From Flavobacterium enshiense DK69 (GTDB lineage: Bacteria > Bacteroidota > Bacteroidia > Flavobacteriales > Flavobacteriaceae), in assembly GCF_000498495.1 (NCBI RefSeq), contig NZ_AVCS01000028.1, positions 208,458 through 272,457 on the forward strand: 64,000 nucleotides of DNA. The letters run 5' to 3'. Each line of letters starts with the position of its first letter. Within the stretch, counting starts at the first letter, position 1. Below, piece after piece: positions 17,021 to 27,242 of the stretch. The position numbers and the translations under genes are program-made. A model generated the notes under the pieces. It worked only from the letters and a program-made list of their open reading frames with translations, searched no databases and had not been told where the DNA came from.

Positions 17021-19213
17021 TTATCGTTTTACCACTTTGATCGTCTTTGTTAAACCTTCAGAAGTAACCTTAACAACATAGTTACCCGCATTTAAGTTTG
17101 ACATATCGATTTGTCCTTGTGCTACGTTTAATGTCTTCGCTAGCACTTTCTGACCTAACATATTATAAACTTCTACTGAAGAAATCTCAGCCGAATAGGT
17201 TAAATTCAACACGTCTTTAACTGGGTTTGGATAAGCTTTGAATACAGTTGTATCAAAATCAGCAGCACTTAAAGTTGCATCATAAGCAGAAATCGAGAAT
17301 TCACTAGAATTTTGAGCCGGAGCCGCAACACCAGATTTCCAAACTCCAACATAAAGAGTTTCTCCCGGGGTACGATTTGTCAGTGACAACGACGACAAAC
17401 CATATTGACTATACTCACCATCATTATCAGAACAAGCTACTGGAACCAACGTCCCACATGCACCTGAGAAAGCCCCAATAACCGTATCCACCAATTGGTA
17501 TGAAGGAGTAATAAATGTTTCAATTTTTAAATTCCCTGAAGCAGGAACCACTACACTATACCAAACATCTGCTGCAAAATTGGTCGCACAACTTGGAGCT
17601 ACACCCGAAGTTGTAGTAGCACCCCAAATAGTCCCAGTAATATAGTTATCCTGAAATACACCACCTGTTGTTAATGCAATTGCATTAGCACAAATATCAT
17701 TTACCGGAGGAGCTGGAGGAGGTGGTAAAGTCGTAAAAGAAACAGTTGACCAAACACCGTAAACACCTGAACAATCCGTTCTAACATGTAAATAATATAC
17801 TGTCTCAGGAGACAAAGGACTTGCACTAAATGAATTTGTTGCAGTGTCAGTCCCAGCTCCAACCGGATCAGAAGCTACCTGATCTAAAACATACTGATAA
17901 CCACCTGCCACTGAATTCCATGTAATAGTAGCCGCTGAATCAGTTATGTTACTCGCAGTCAATCCAGATAAATCAGCACACGGAGGAGTCAATCTCAGAT
18001 TAAAATTGTCAATTGAAAAATCAATATCAGCATTTCCGTTATCAGTTCCCTCCACAGCGCGAAATGCAAAACGAACATTCTGTCCTGCATAAGCATCCAA
18101 ATCAATAATATTTGAAGTTCCTATATTTGAAGGTACATTAGTGTTATTATAGGTATACAAAACTGTCCAGTTGTTCACATCATTTGAAACTAAAACCTGA
18201 ACCACGTCATCAGACTCCCAAGGAGTAGTTGGTGCAGAAGTTAAATTGTGTTGATTTGCAGCAGCATCGAATTTAAGTTCATAACCCGTTGCAGGAATAG
18301 TAAACAGCGGGGATACAACCCATTCATTACCAGTATTCCAGGCAATGTTATAACTAAATGCACCTGTAGAACCATTATTTGCGAACCCATCTTCAAACCA
18401 TGCACTACCTATAAAAGTTCCAGGTCCGGCCGCTAAATCACCGTTTTTACCTTTCTGCCAGCATCCTGGTAAATAAGTTGTAAAATCTTCTGACACCGGA
18501 ACACTAACTGCCCCACAAGTAGTAAAAGTAGTTTCCGCACAACCCGTTGCATCACCAATGGCATTATAAGGAATTACTTTTACATAATAAGTTGTTCCCG
18601 GAGTCAAAGTTCCTAAAGTATAATCAGTTACGTTACCAACATACTGCATATTCAAGATATCAGATTCTCCTGCAGTGGTCCCTACATTCAATTTATACCC
18701 AGTTGTCCCACCAGCTGCAACTGGCCATTTAATTCGAGAATCTATCACATTCACTGCACCATTCGCTGGAACATTCAACGCAGTGCAAACCGGAGCTTCG
18801 GTAGGTGTAAATGCAACTTCCACATCTATAGATATAGTAACGTCATCAGGATATTGATCCAGATTAGCCGAGGTAATTGTCAGTGTTGAAAATCCAGTAA
18901 TATCAACATTATCAAAACTGCCACCACATCCGGTAATTGGAGTTCCTCCATCTACTGAAAGCGAAAAATTAAACCAAGAAGAACATCTGTCCGAAATTAA
19001 ACTTTGGCCAGGTCTCTTTAACGTCATAGTTACACCTGTCCCTGTTCCATGACAGATAATATCAGATGCATTGATTGTTAATACTGTCGGCCTATTCCCA
19101 TTATTTGGGTCGACATCCTTACCAGAAACAGTAAACGTTTGTTTACAAATGGATTGCGAAAAAGACTGCAACCCAAACACTAAAAGAAAAATTAAAAAAG
19201 TAAATTTTTTCAT
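17021..19213 (-). CDS. Secreted T9SS substrate with fibronectin type III domains (730 aa)
   Basis: A 730-residue surface protein. A signal peptide (MKKFTFLIFLLVFGLQSFSQ) is followed by a beta domain, a fibronectin type III domain (PANGAVNVIDSRIKWPVAAG), a choice-of-anchor J-like domain starting at VPVSEDFTTYLPGCWQ, a second fibronectin domain (ADLSGLTASNITDSAATITW), and a pre-peptidase-like domain (DICANAIALTTGG). A type A T9SS sorting domain ends in TKTIKVVKR. No catalytic residues are recognisable; it is probably an adhesin or matrix protein. It sits alone between terminators. Confidence 0.88.
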   Translation of the reverse strand: MKKFTFLIFLLVFGLQSFSQSICKQTFTVSGKDVDPNNGNRPTVLTINASDIICHGTGTGVTMTLKRPGQSLISDRCSSWFNFSLSVDGGTPITGCGGSFDNVDITGFSTLTITSANLDQYPDDVTISIDVEVAFTPTEAPVCTALNVPANGAVNVIDSRIKWPVAAGGTTGYKLNVGTTAGESDILNMQYVGNVTDYTLGTLTPGTTYYVKVIPYNAIGDATGCAETTFTTCGAVSVPVSEDFTTYLPGCWQKGKNGDLAAGPGTFIGSAWFEDGFANNGSTGAFSYNIAWNTGNEWVVSPLFTIPATGYELKFDAAANQHNLTSAPTTPWESDDVVQVLVSNDVNNWTVLYTYNNTNVPSNIGTSNIIDLDAYAGQNVRFAFRAVEGTDNGNADIDFSIDNFNLRLTPPCADLSGLTASNITDSAATITWNSVAGGYQYVLDQVASDPVGAGTDTATNSFSASPLSPETVYYLHVRTDCSGVYGVWSTVSFTTLPPPPAPPVNDICANAIALTTGGVFQDNYITGTIWGATTTSGVAPSCATNFAADVWYSVVVPASGNLKIETFITPSYQLVDTVIGAFSGACGTLVPVACSDNDGEYSQYGLSSLSLTNRTPGETLYVGVWKSGVAAPAQNSSEFSISAYDATLSAADFDTTVFKAYPNPVKDVLNLTYSAEISSVEVYNMLGQKVLAKTLNVAQGQIDMSNLNAGNYVVKVTSEGLTKTIKVVKR

Positions 19214-19412
19214 AAATGTAAATATTTGAATTTTGTCAAAATTATCAATTTTTTTAACAAAACAAACATTTTACATGTTTTTATAACTAACAATTGTTTA
19301 TATTTTTTCAACATACTGTTCCAAATTTAAAAAAATACAACATTCAACACCTTTAAAATCAATTAATCTAAAAAAACGTTGTTATATTCACTTTTTGTTA
19401 TATTATTTTTAC

Positions 19413-19448
19413 ACCTAAAAAAAGCTGTCTAAAAAAGACAGCTTTTAA
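19413..19448. terminator. Hairpin terminator downstream of the large T9SS gene
   Basis: AAAAAAAGCTGTCTaaaaAAGACAGCTTTTAA is a stem with flanking A/T tracts and lies about 20 bp past the stop of the 1171-residue gene on the minus strand. Confidence 0.83.
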
Positions 19449-19467
19449 AAATAAATAGAGCAATCTA

Positions 19468-22400
19468 TTACTGTTTCACCACTTTAATTGTTTTGATTAA
19501 ACCATCAGCAGTAGCGACATTAACAATATAATTCCCGCCATTTAAGTTTGACAAATCGATTTGCCCTTGTGCAACATTCAATAACTTAGTCATTACTTTC
19601 TGACCTAACATATTATAAACTTCCACAGAAGAAATCTCTGTTGCATAGGATAAATTCAACACGTCTTTCACAGGATTAGGATAAGCTTTGAATGCAGCGG
19701 TATCAAATTGAGCATTCCCAAGTAGTGCTGCAGTTCCGGACAAACCTATTGTTAAAGAACCTTCCGCATTATCTGAAGTACCACTATAATGTCCAATATT
19801 GATCCAATATTGACCTGGAGCCAAAGCTGTCAGATTAAGTGTTTCGGCACCTCCTGCAGCTCCATTATCAACAGAACCAGCACAAACAAAAGCACCACAA
19901 CCTCCTGAATAAACAGCTACTTCAGGATCCCAGCCTGTCACTCCTGTAAGCGAAATAGTTATATTTCCAGTAGTTCCAACAGTAAAAGTGTACCAAACAC
20001 CATCATTCATCCCCGAAGTTGATGAACAAGTAGAAATAGCACCTGCATTATTAGTTGCCGATGTTGCATCCTGAGTATTTGTGTACGGTAATTGAGCAAT
20101 CACAGCAGCATTAACACACGCATCATTAGCAGGCGGAGTACCAAGTGTTGTAAAAGAAACTGTTGACCAAGAACTCAATGTTCCTGAACAATCCGTTCTA
20201 ACATGGAAATAGTACGTTGTCAAAGGAGATAATGGCGTCGCATTGAAAGTAGCCAATGTAGTAGCAGTCCCTGAACCGGCAGGATCAGCAGCATTAGCAT
20301 CTAAAACATATTGATAACCTGACACCGACGGAACCACTCCCCAAGAAATATTTGCTGAATTATGAGTTACATTGCTTGCCGCTACGTTTATAGGCGCACT
20401 GCACGCAGGTGTAACTGTAATACTAATATTATCTACTGATAAATTAAATTGATTTATTCCGGAATAAGCCTGGAAACCAAAATAATAAACCCCTGTCGCA
20501 GAAGGCGTAAAATCAATCTGATTATATTGGATTGCATTCTGATTAATCGCTGAATGATCCGCCAGCACATTTGTCATTGAAGCAGAAGCAGCTGAAGTAC
20601 CATAAGCAACTTTCAATTTCTCAACATAATTTGTTGCGTTATTTCCATAATTATATGAAATTCTATATGATGTTCCGGCAGTCAAATTGATTCCCTGAGT
20701 AAAAAACCAAGTATTGGCCGAATATGTTGAATGGTATACGTAAGTTAAAGCTTTAGTTGTAAATCCATAACCAGGCGCACTTGCAGTAGCCCAGACATTA
20801 CCCGTTCCATTATTAACTACTAATGCACAAGCTGGTATAGCAGGGGTCGTTACACTTTCGAAATCTTGCAAATAAGGAATATTAACCGCCGCACATGGAG
20901 TTATAAAACTATACGGCCCAGCCCAAGTACTGGTTCCATTTGCCTGACAATCAGTCTGAACATAATATTGATAAGCTGTGATTGGCGACAAACCTGAAAG
21001 CAGGTGTGGATTAGCCACTCCATTAACAATTGTTCCTGTTCCTAATGCAAAACCTGAAGGTCCCCATTGAATATTCCATAATGTTTCTGAACCTCCCGCA
21101 GTCCAAAATAAACTTGCAGATGAAGAAGTCAGATTATTTGCTCCTAGAGCCGTTGGTGGCTCACAAGTAGGCACTAACTCTATGTTGATATTACCAATAT
21201 GAAAATCATAATCTGCCGCATTATCTACAGGACCATCCGTTCCCCTAAAAGCAATTTGCACAGTCTGACCTGTATAAGCTGAAAGATCAAATAAATAATC
21301 CGTCAGGACATTTGTCAACGTAGTTGTGTTTGCCGCATTGAAAGTATGTAAAACAGCCCAAGACAAACCACAACCATCTGCAGATATTAAAACATCAACT
21401 TTATCATCAGTTCCTGCCATTCTTTCCGAATCAACAGCTCCGGATGCAAATTCTGTAATAGCTGCTTTAAATTTAAGACGGCTGGCAGCAGTCAAACTAA
21501 CCTTAGGGCTTATAACCCATTCATTTCTTGAATTTGTGTATAAATTCAATTTTGCACTTGAACCAAGCACGCTGGAATTAATCCATCCGGAAGTAGCTCC
21601 TGCAGGAGCTGCATCAGATGGCGTAGAACCAATAGCGGTAACTATAGATGATTCATACCATCCTGGGAATACCGTACTCAAATTAGATCCTGTAAAACCA
21701 GAAAAATTATTATTAACAGGAAGTGTAGCTGTTGACGGTTGCAAAGTTAGAACCGAAGCTGCATTTGTTCCTGAAGTTACATTATAATAATATTCATAAG
21801 GACCTGAACCACATCTTACATACTCATAAACCTTAAAGTAATAAGTTGTATTACAAACTAGTCCGGATACAGAAACACTAGCACCTGTTCCATCATACAC
21901 GATTTGCTGTCCACTTCCAGCATAAAGGGCATTAGCCGTAATGGCCGGTTGACCACTGCTATTTACCGGATCTGTTATACTGGCATTATTGCTGACAACA
22001 ACCATTCTTCTGCTTCCACTTCCATTTGTCCAGTTTGCTGTTGTATTGGTATATTGTGTAGATGTAAAGTTTAAAGCCGATGCTTGTGTTGCAGGAGCTA
22101 TAGCACTTTGCACATCAGCAATTGTTGAATAATCAAACATACCAGAATTTGTACAAGTAACTTTTAACCTGTATTGGATATTTGTTCCAGCAAATGCAGG
22201 TGGCGCATAATTTAAAGTAGTAGCACCTGCTCCTCCGGTTGCATTAGTCCAAGAGCCTCCACTGTTAGTTGATTCTTCCCATTGATAAGTCAAACCGATC
22301 ACACCTGATGTTGAACCAGATACAACAAAACTAGGAGGAATAGTTCCAGAACAAATATTCTGAAAAGCAGGCGTAACCGTACCCGCTACAGGCGAACCAG

Positions 22401-22983
22401 AACAAGGTGATCCAAAAGTAATCTGAACATTAGGTCTGTTATTTGAAACCGTTCCATTAGCGATAGGAGCTGTAGTATCTTGTTGCCAGTATTCGTGTTG
22501 TGAAGTTGCCGTAGAATATCTAACTGAATTCCCAGAAGATCCCCCTGAATTACCACCACCTCCAAAATTAGCTTCAACAAGAACCATTAAGTTATTACTG
22601 CCGCCTGTATAATTGAAAGGGACTGATAAATTGATTGTATTCCAGCCAACAACCGGAGTTACAGACCCTGAGTACACTTGAGTTGCTCCAGAAATTTGAT
22701 TAGCCCACGTTCCCGCTGTTAAAGCAGAACTAGCTGTTTCCATTAAATAAACAACGATTGGCCTGGCTGCTCCGGCAGTGTTTGCCTGCCATGAGAGATT
22801 AACAATATTTCCGCCACTGCCAATTTCTGCTGCGGTATAAAGTGAAGCCGACCTTTCATAGCCATAAAAGTTACCCAAAGGGTACCTTTGCGTAGAAGTA
22901 CCAGCCCCAATTGTAATTGTTTGCGCATTCAATCCTATAAAAGAAAAGAGCAGCAAACAAATAAAAAAAGTAATTTTTTTCAT
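19468..22983 (-). CDS. Large secreted T9SS substrate with choice-of-anchor J and FN3 domains (1171 aa)
   Basis: An 1171-residue surface protein. The signal peptide MKKITFFICLLLFSFIGLNAQ is followed by an N-terminal beta domain, an Ig/FN3-like region, two choice-of-anchor J-like domains (one near NNNFSGFTGSNLSTVFPGWY, one near PYLQDFESVTTPAIPACALV), several fibronectin domains (NLTSSSASLFWTAGG, NVTHNSANISWGVV), a pre-peptidase-like domain, and a type A T9SS sorting domain. It is likely an adhesin or extracellular-matrix component; no enzyme motif is seen. The last about 210 residues are close to those of the 349-residue neighbour. Confidence 0.87.
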   Translation of the reverse strand: MKKITFFICLLLFSFIGLNAQTITIGAGTSTQRYPLGNFYGYERSASLYTAAEIGSGGNIVNLSWQANTAGAARPIVVYLMETASSALTAGTWANQISGATQVYSGSVTPVVGWNTINLSVPFNYTGGSNNLMVLVEANFGGGGNSGGSSGNSVRYSTATSQHEYWQQDTTAPIANGTVSNNRPNVQITFGSPCSGSPVAGTVTPAFQNICSGTIPPSFVVSGSTSGVIGLTYQWEESTNSGGSWTNATGGAGATTLNYAPPAFAGTNIQYRLKVTCTNSGMFDYSTIADVQSAIAPATQASALNFTSTQYTNTTANWTNGSGSRRMVVVSNNASITDPVNSSGQPAITANALYAGSGQQIVYDGTGASVSVSGLVCNTTYYFKVYEYVRCGSGPYEYYYNVTSGTNAASVLTLQPSTATLPVNNNFSGFTGSNLSTVFPGWYESSIVTAIGSTPSDAAPAGATSGWINSSVLGSSAKLNLYTNSRNEWVISPKVSLTAASRLKFKAAITEFASGAVDSERMAGTDDKVDVLISADGCGLSWAVLHTFNAANTTTLTNVLTDYLFDLSAYTGQTVQIAFRGTDGPVDNAADYDFHIGNINIELVPTCEPPTALGANNLTSSSASLFWTAGGSETLWNIQWGPSGFALGTGTIVNGVANPHLLSGLSPITAYQYYVQTDCQANGTSTWAGPYSFITPCAAVNIPYLQDFESVTTPAIPACALVVNNGTGNVWATASAPGYGFTTKALTYVYHSTYSANTWFFTQGINLTAGTSYRISYNYGNNATNYVEKLKVAYGTSAASASMTNVLADHSAINQNAIQYNQIDFTPSATGVYYFGFQAYSGINQFNLSVDNISITVTPACSAPINVAASNVTHNSANISWGVVPSVSGYQYVLDANAADPAGSGTATTLATFNATPLSPLTTYYFHVRTDCSGTLSSWSTVSFTTLGTPPANDACVNAAVIAQLPYTNTQDATSATNNAGAISTCSSTSGMNDGVWYTFTVGTTGNITISLTGVTGWDPEVAVYSGGCGAFVCAGSVDNGAAGGAETLNLTALAPGQYWINIGHYSGTSDNAEGSLTIGLSGTAALLGNAQFDTAAFKAYPNPVKDVLNLSYATEISSVEVYNMLGQKVMTKLLNVAQGQIDLSNLNGGNYIVNVATADGLIKTIKVVKQ

Positions 22984-23067
22984 GCTTTTGTTTTTTTAGT
23001 TTAAGTTGCTGAATTTAACATATTTGATAAATATTGTAACGTAAAAACAAATCAAATAACAAAAACG

Positions 23068-23099
23068 TCTTTAATTGTTTATATATAAACAATTAAAGA
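23068..23099. promoter_or_regulatory. Perfect 32-bp palindrome, possible operator
   Basis: The half-site TCTTTAATTGTTTATA is followed directly by its exact reverse complement. With 16-bp arms, no loop and no T tract it is a poor terminator and more like a binding site for a dimeric regulator of the T9SS gene starting at 22983. This role is inferred from position only. Confidence 0.45.
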
Positions 23100-23345
23100 T
23101 AGATTTTACCTACATATTGAATAAATAGCTATACTTTTTGTTAAATTTTTATTATGAATTAAACAAAAATCAGCTATTACCATTTTTTTAACATAATGAT
23201 AAATAATAATTAACAAATATTTACTTACTTTTTTGTAAAATTTCATCACCAATCTTCTGAATTAAGACTTTTACCTCCTAATCAATAAAAAAGTATTGAT
23301 ACTTTTCGATTTTTTAAATAGTATAGCATTGGATAATAACTCCAA

Positions 23346-23377
23346 AAAAAAAACTCACGACAAGCGTGAGTTTTTTG
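23346..23377 (-). terminator. Terminator downstream of fabV
   Basis: AAAAAAAACTCACGacaaGCGTGAGTTTTTT forms a stem with a T tract on the minus strand, about 25 bp past the fabV stop. Confidence 0.87.
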
Positions 23378-23400
23378 AAATCTTTATTTTAATATTTTAT

Positions 23401-24591
23401 TTATGCGATACTTGGCACCTGAACCATTTCATCAGCATCTGCTAAATAATCCACTCCTTCGAAACCAAATCCGAACAAGTTTAAGAAATCTTGTTTATAA
23501 CCCGCCAAATCACCGATTTCTGCAAGAGATTCTGTTGTGGATTCATTCCATAATTTAGCAATTCTTCCCTGTACATCTTCTCTCATTTCCCAATCGTCAA
23601 TTCGAATTCTTCCCTTATTATCAGTTGGAATTGCAGAACCGTTATATAATCGCTGTTCGAACAATCGCTGCATCTGTTCAATACAACCTTCATGGATTCC
23701 CTCCTCTTTCATGATTTTATACAACAATGAAATATAAAGTGGAATCACAGGAATTGCTGAACTCGCCTGAGTCACCAAAGCTTTGTTAACTGAAACGTAT
23801 GCTTTTCCATTAATATCTTTTAACTTATCTGTAATCTCGAAAGCAGTAGCCTCCAAGTGGTCTTTAGCTCTTCCGATTGTACCTTTTCTGTAAACCGCTT
23901 CAGTAACTTCCGGCCCGATATAAGAATAAGCCACTGTCATAGCTCCATCAGCTAAAACACCAGCCGCTTTCATGGCGTCCATCCACATTGACCAGTCTTC
24001 ACCTCCCATTACTACAACAGTGTTGTCAATATCTTCCTGATTAGCCGGATCGATAGAAACCTGAGAAACATTTCCTGTGTGGAAATCAACCGTTTTATTT
24101 GTAAAAGTATTTCCGATAGGCTTTAAAACCGAACGGTGTGTAACTCCCGTTGTAGGATGAACACGAACTGGGGAAGCCAAACTGTAGATTATCAAGTCAA
24201 CCTGACCTAAATCAGCTTTAATCATATCGATGGTTTGCTGTTTCACTTCATTTGAAAAAGCATCACCATTAATACTTTTAGCATACAAACCTGCTTTTTT
24301 TGCCTCTTGTTCAAAAGCCGCTGTATTATACCAACCCGGCGAAGCAGTTTTCCCTTCTGCAGGTTCTTTTTCAAAAAACACTCCTATAGTAGAAGCTCCC
24401 GAACCAAAAGCACTGGTAATTCTTGAGGCTAAACCAAATCCTGTAGAAGCACCAATAACCAATACACGCTTCGGTGCGTTAATTTCACCTTTTGATTTTA
24501 CATATTCAATTTGATTTTTTACGTTTTGTTCGCACCCTTTTGGATGAGCGGTCAAACAAATAAATCCTCGCATTCTAGGTTCTATAATCAT
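23401..24591 (-). CDS. fabV: Trans-2-enoyl-CoA/ACP reductase FabV
   Basis: A 396-residue FabV enoyl reductase, which reduces the trans-2 double bond in the last step of fatty-acid elongation using NAD(P)H. The N terminus MIIEPRMRGFICLTAHPKGC is diagnostic. The cofactor loop is GASTGFGLASRI (48-59), and the active site is in VAYSYIGPEVTEAVYRKGT followed by IGRAK, matching the FabV tyrosine-x8-lysine arrangement. FabV is the triclosan-insensitive alternative to FabI. Confidence 0.95.
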   Translation of the reverse strand: MIIEPRMRGFICLTAHPKGCEQNVKNQIEYVKSKGEINAPKRVLVIGASTGFGLASRITSAFGSGASTIGVFFEKEPAEGKTASPGWYNTAAFEQEAKKAGLYAKSINGDAFSNEVKQQTIDMIKADLGQVDLIIYSLASPVRVHPTTGVTHRSVLKPIGNTFTNKTVDFHTGNVSQVSIDPANQEDIDNTVVVMGGEDWSMWMDAMKAAGVLADGAMTVAYSYIGPEVTEAVYRKGTIGRAKDHLEATAFEITDKLKDINGKAYVSVNKALVTQASSAIPVIPLYISLLYKIMKEEGIHEGCIEQMQRLFEQRLYNGSAIPTDNKGRIRIDDWEMREDVQGRIAKLWNESTTESLAEIGDLAGYKQDFLNLFGFGFEGVDYLADADEMVQVPSIA

Positions 24592-24668
24592 GTCCTAATA
24601 TTTTATTTATCTAGTTTTAGTTTGTTGTTTGTATGAAAAATAAAGCGTAACAAAAGTAAGTTAAAAAA

Positions 24669-26321
24669 TTAATTCAACAACGCTTTTGCATGATTTAGCG
24701 CCGAATCAGAAATGTCTTTACCTGACAGCATTTCGGCAATTTCAGTAATTCTTTCTTCTTCAGAAAGCAACTTCAATTCGGAAATCGTACTTTCACCAAA
24801 AGCAGATTTAAATACTTTGTAGTGCTGTTGCCCTTTAGCAGCTATTTGAGGTAAATGTGTGATGGCAAAAACCTGCATTTGAGCACTCATCCTTTTCATG
24901 ATATCTCCCATCTTATGCGCAATTTCCCCAGACACTCCCGTATCAATTTCATCAAAAATAATGGTCGGCAATTTGGAATATTCGGCTAAAATCGATTTTA
25001 CAGCTAACATAATTCGAGATAATTCCCCTCCAGAAGCCACTTTTTTTAACAGCCCAAAATCCGTTCCTTTATTTGCAGAGAACAACAACTGGACTTCGTC
25101 TTTTCCTAAAGTATTATAAGTTTCCGATGGTTTAATTTCAAATTGAAAACGGGCATTTGGCATTCCGAGTTGCGACAAGACAGAAGAAATCTTTTCCGTT
25201 AGAATCGGAACTGCGTTTTTTCTGTTTACTGAAATTGAATCCGCCAACACATCAAGACTTTCAACATGTTTCAGAATTTCGCTTTCCAATGTATTGATCG
25301 TATTCTCCAAATCGTCAGCTAAAACGACTTTAGTATCCAAATCGTTTTGAATCACCAGTAACTCTTCCACGGAATTCACCTGATGCTTCTTTTGCAGCGA
25401 ATAAATGGTTTGCAGTTTTTGATGAACCAAATCAAGCTGTTCAGGATCATTCACAAGCTTTTCCGATAGATTGTAAAGCTCGTTTGAAATATCATCAAAT
25501 TCGATCAAAATAGAGGATACACGCTCTGCCAATTCACTGAATTCAGGTGTCAAACCAGAAATTTTTTGCAGTGAAGCTTTAACCTCTTTTATGTTTTGAA
25601 TGATTCCGATTTGCTCTTCATTAGTCAAAGCAATAGATTTATCCAAAGCTTCTTTTATAAACTCAACGTTATTGAGTTTTTCATAAATATGCTCAAGTTC
25701 TAATTGCTCTCCCTCTTTCAAATTTGCAGCGAGCAATTCTTCAAGCAAAAACGAATTGTAGTCTTGTTCTTTTGCCAGTGCATCTTTTTCAGAAATCAGT
25801 TTCTTTAACCGGGCTTTAACCGATTTGTATTCCGATAACTGAATGTTGTATTGCCCTAAAATTTCTGAATTTCCGGCAACAGCATCCAAAATCTGAATCT
25901 GATAGGCTTCTTCTGATAATTCCCTTGTCTGATGCTGGGAATGAATATCAAGCAGAAAATCGCCCAGTTCCTGCAATTCATTAAGATTTACCGGACTATC
26001 ATTTACAAATGCCCTGGATTTTCCGGAAGGAAGAATTTCCCTTCTAATGATGGTTACATCTTCATAATCCAAATCATTATCTGAGAAAAAAGATTTTAAA
26101 TTGTATTTATCAATCTTAAACTGTGCTTCAATTACACACTTTTGTTCTTTGTCTTTTAACGAAGTCAGATCGGCCCGTTTACCTAAAACCAAACCCAAAG
26201 CACCTAAAAGAATAGATTTTCCCGCACCTGTTTCTCCGGTAATGATAGACAATTGCCCGGAAAAATTCATTTCCAACTGTTCAATCAGCGCAAAGTTCTT
26301 GATAGTTAAGTGTGTAAGCAT
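24669..26321 (-). CDS. recN: DNA repair protein RecN
   Basis: A 550-residue SMC-like ATPase for double-strand-break repair. The Walker A GETGAGKSILLGAL is near residue 30. Central coiled coil covers roughly residues 150-370. The C-terminal half has the signature LSRIMLAVKSIL and the Walker B IIFDEIDTGVSGEIAHKMG, then FAITHLPQIAAKG. Length and layout are typical. The DUF4835 gene precedes it by 33 bp on the same strand. Confidence 0.95.
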   Translation of the reverse strand: MLTHLTIKNFALIEQLEMNFSGQLSIITGETGAGKSILLGALGLVLGKRADLTSLKDKEQKCVIEAQFKIDKYNLKSFFSDNDLDYEDVTIIRREILPSGKSRAFVNDSPVNLNELQELGDFLLDIHSQHQTRELSEEAYQIQILDAVAGNSEILGQYNIQLSEYKSVKARLKKLISEKDALAKEQDYNSFLLEELLAANLKEGEQLELEHIYEKLNNVEFIKEALDKSIALTNEEQIGIIQNIKEVKASLQKISGLTPEFSELAERVSSILIEFDDISNELYNLSEKLVNDPEQLDLVHQKLQTIYSLQKKHQVNSVEELLVIQNDLDTKVVLADDLENTINTLESEILKHVESLDVLADSISVNRKNAVPILTEKISSVLSQLGMPNARFQFEIKPSETYNTLGKDEVQLLFSANKGTDFGLLKKVASGGELSRIMLAVKSILAEYSKLPTIIFDEIDTGVSGEIAHKMGDIMKRMSAQMQVFAITHLPQIAAKGQQHYKVFKSAFGESTISELKLLSEEERITEIAEMLSGKDISDSALNHAKALLN

Positions 26322-26354
26322 AAATTGTGTCTGAAGATAGATTAAAACACAAAT

Positions 26355-27242
26355 TTAGTATTTTATATTATTCCATTTTGAGGAATTTAAAGGAGAAATC
26401 CTGTTGAGAGTATCCGATAAATCAGTGATGTCAACACTAGGTCCTCCTGAGAAAATATAGACGATTTCATCAGCCTTAGCGTCAAAAAAGACTCTCGTTA
26501 GAAAGGCATTCGGACGAACAGAATGAATTTTTGAAACCGTTTTTATTGCTTTGGTAATATTTTGTTTCGCCGTTTTCTGATCTTCAGCCATTTTATCCAT
26601 ACCCAACTGATGGTATTCATATAAAGCGTCACGATAAGGTGTAAAGGTATTTGACAACAAATCGTTTATCAGATAATATCGGTTTTGTTTTTTTTCTGTT
26701 TGCGTCCAACCTGCAGAACCACTTGATTGAGCAAGGTTCGCCATATTAGAAGCAGCTTCCAGGTATTTGGTACCTCCTTGATTTGAAAAAGTATCAGCGT
26801 CCAAACCTATAATTATATTAGCATAAAAAGCCACCATAGCTACTAAATTTGAATCATAGCTATTGGGATTGTAAATAAAGTTTTCAAATTCTACATACCT
26901 GAAATTAAACTCCTTATCATTATAGTTAAAAACAGGCGATGTATATGTTGAGTTAAAAACAGGCCTTGATGACTGCACCTGAAGCGTACATTGGAAATCA
27001 TTATTATCATAGGACTGAACGGTAATGAACATACTGCAATCGATACGCTCATTATTGGCGAAATTCTTTGTTGACCATTTGGTGTTGTTGACAAACTCCC
27101 CAAGCGAACGCTCCAACGTTTTAAATATCTGCACATTAGACGCTGTAATCTGATCATAATTAACTTTTACGGTACACTTCAATTCCTGGCTATATCCAAA
27201 AAATGAAATAAATAAAAGTCCGATAAGAATCCAATTACGCAT
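26355..27242 (-). CDS. DUF4835 family protein (often annotated PorD of the T9SS)
   Basis: A 295-residue secreted protein with an N-terminal signal peptide (MRNWILIGLLFISFFGYSQ). The sequence (LKCTVKVNYDQITASNVQIF; WSTKNFANNERIDCSMFI) matches DUF4835, a Bacteroidota family commonly named PorD and associated with the T9SS and gliding machinery by genetics in related bacteria; the exact role is not settled. It overlaps coaBC by 8 bp, a typical Flavobacteriaceae order of recN, DUF4835, coaBC, omega, bamD. Confidence 0.8.
   Translation of the reverse strand: MRNWILIGLLFISFFGYSQELKCTVKVNYDQITASNVQIFKTLERSLGEFVNNTKWSTKNFANNERIDCSMFITVQSYDNNDFQCTLQVQSSRPVFNSTYTSPVFNYNDKEFNFRYVEFENFIYNPNSYDSNLVAMVAFYANIIIGLDADTFSNQGGTKYLEAASNMANLAQSSGSAGWTQTEKKQNRYYLINDLLSNTFTPYRDALYEYHQLGMDKMAEDQKTAKQNITKAIKTVSKIHSVRPNAFLTRVFFDAKADEIVYIFSGGPSVDITDLSDTLNRISPLNSSKWNNIKY

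Larger units (their letters stand above)
22984..23400. other. Intergenic region with a 32-bp perfect palindrome
   Basis: A 417-bp AT-rich gap upstream of the 1171-residue T9SS gene and downstream of fabV's operon side. It contains a perfect 32-bp palindrome at 23068-23099 (half-site TCTTTAATTGTTTATA) about 85 bp upstream of the T9SS start codon, and the fabV-side terminator at 23346-23377. I see no gene in it. Confidence 0.75.

Noticed and set aside
21326..21787. Plus-strand frame of 153 residues inside the large T9SS gene
   Set aside because: Antisense shadow of a repetitive, low-complexity coding region; no start signal or homology recognised.
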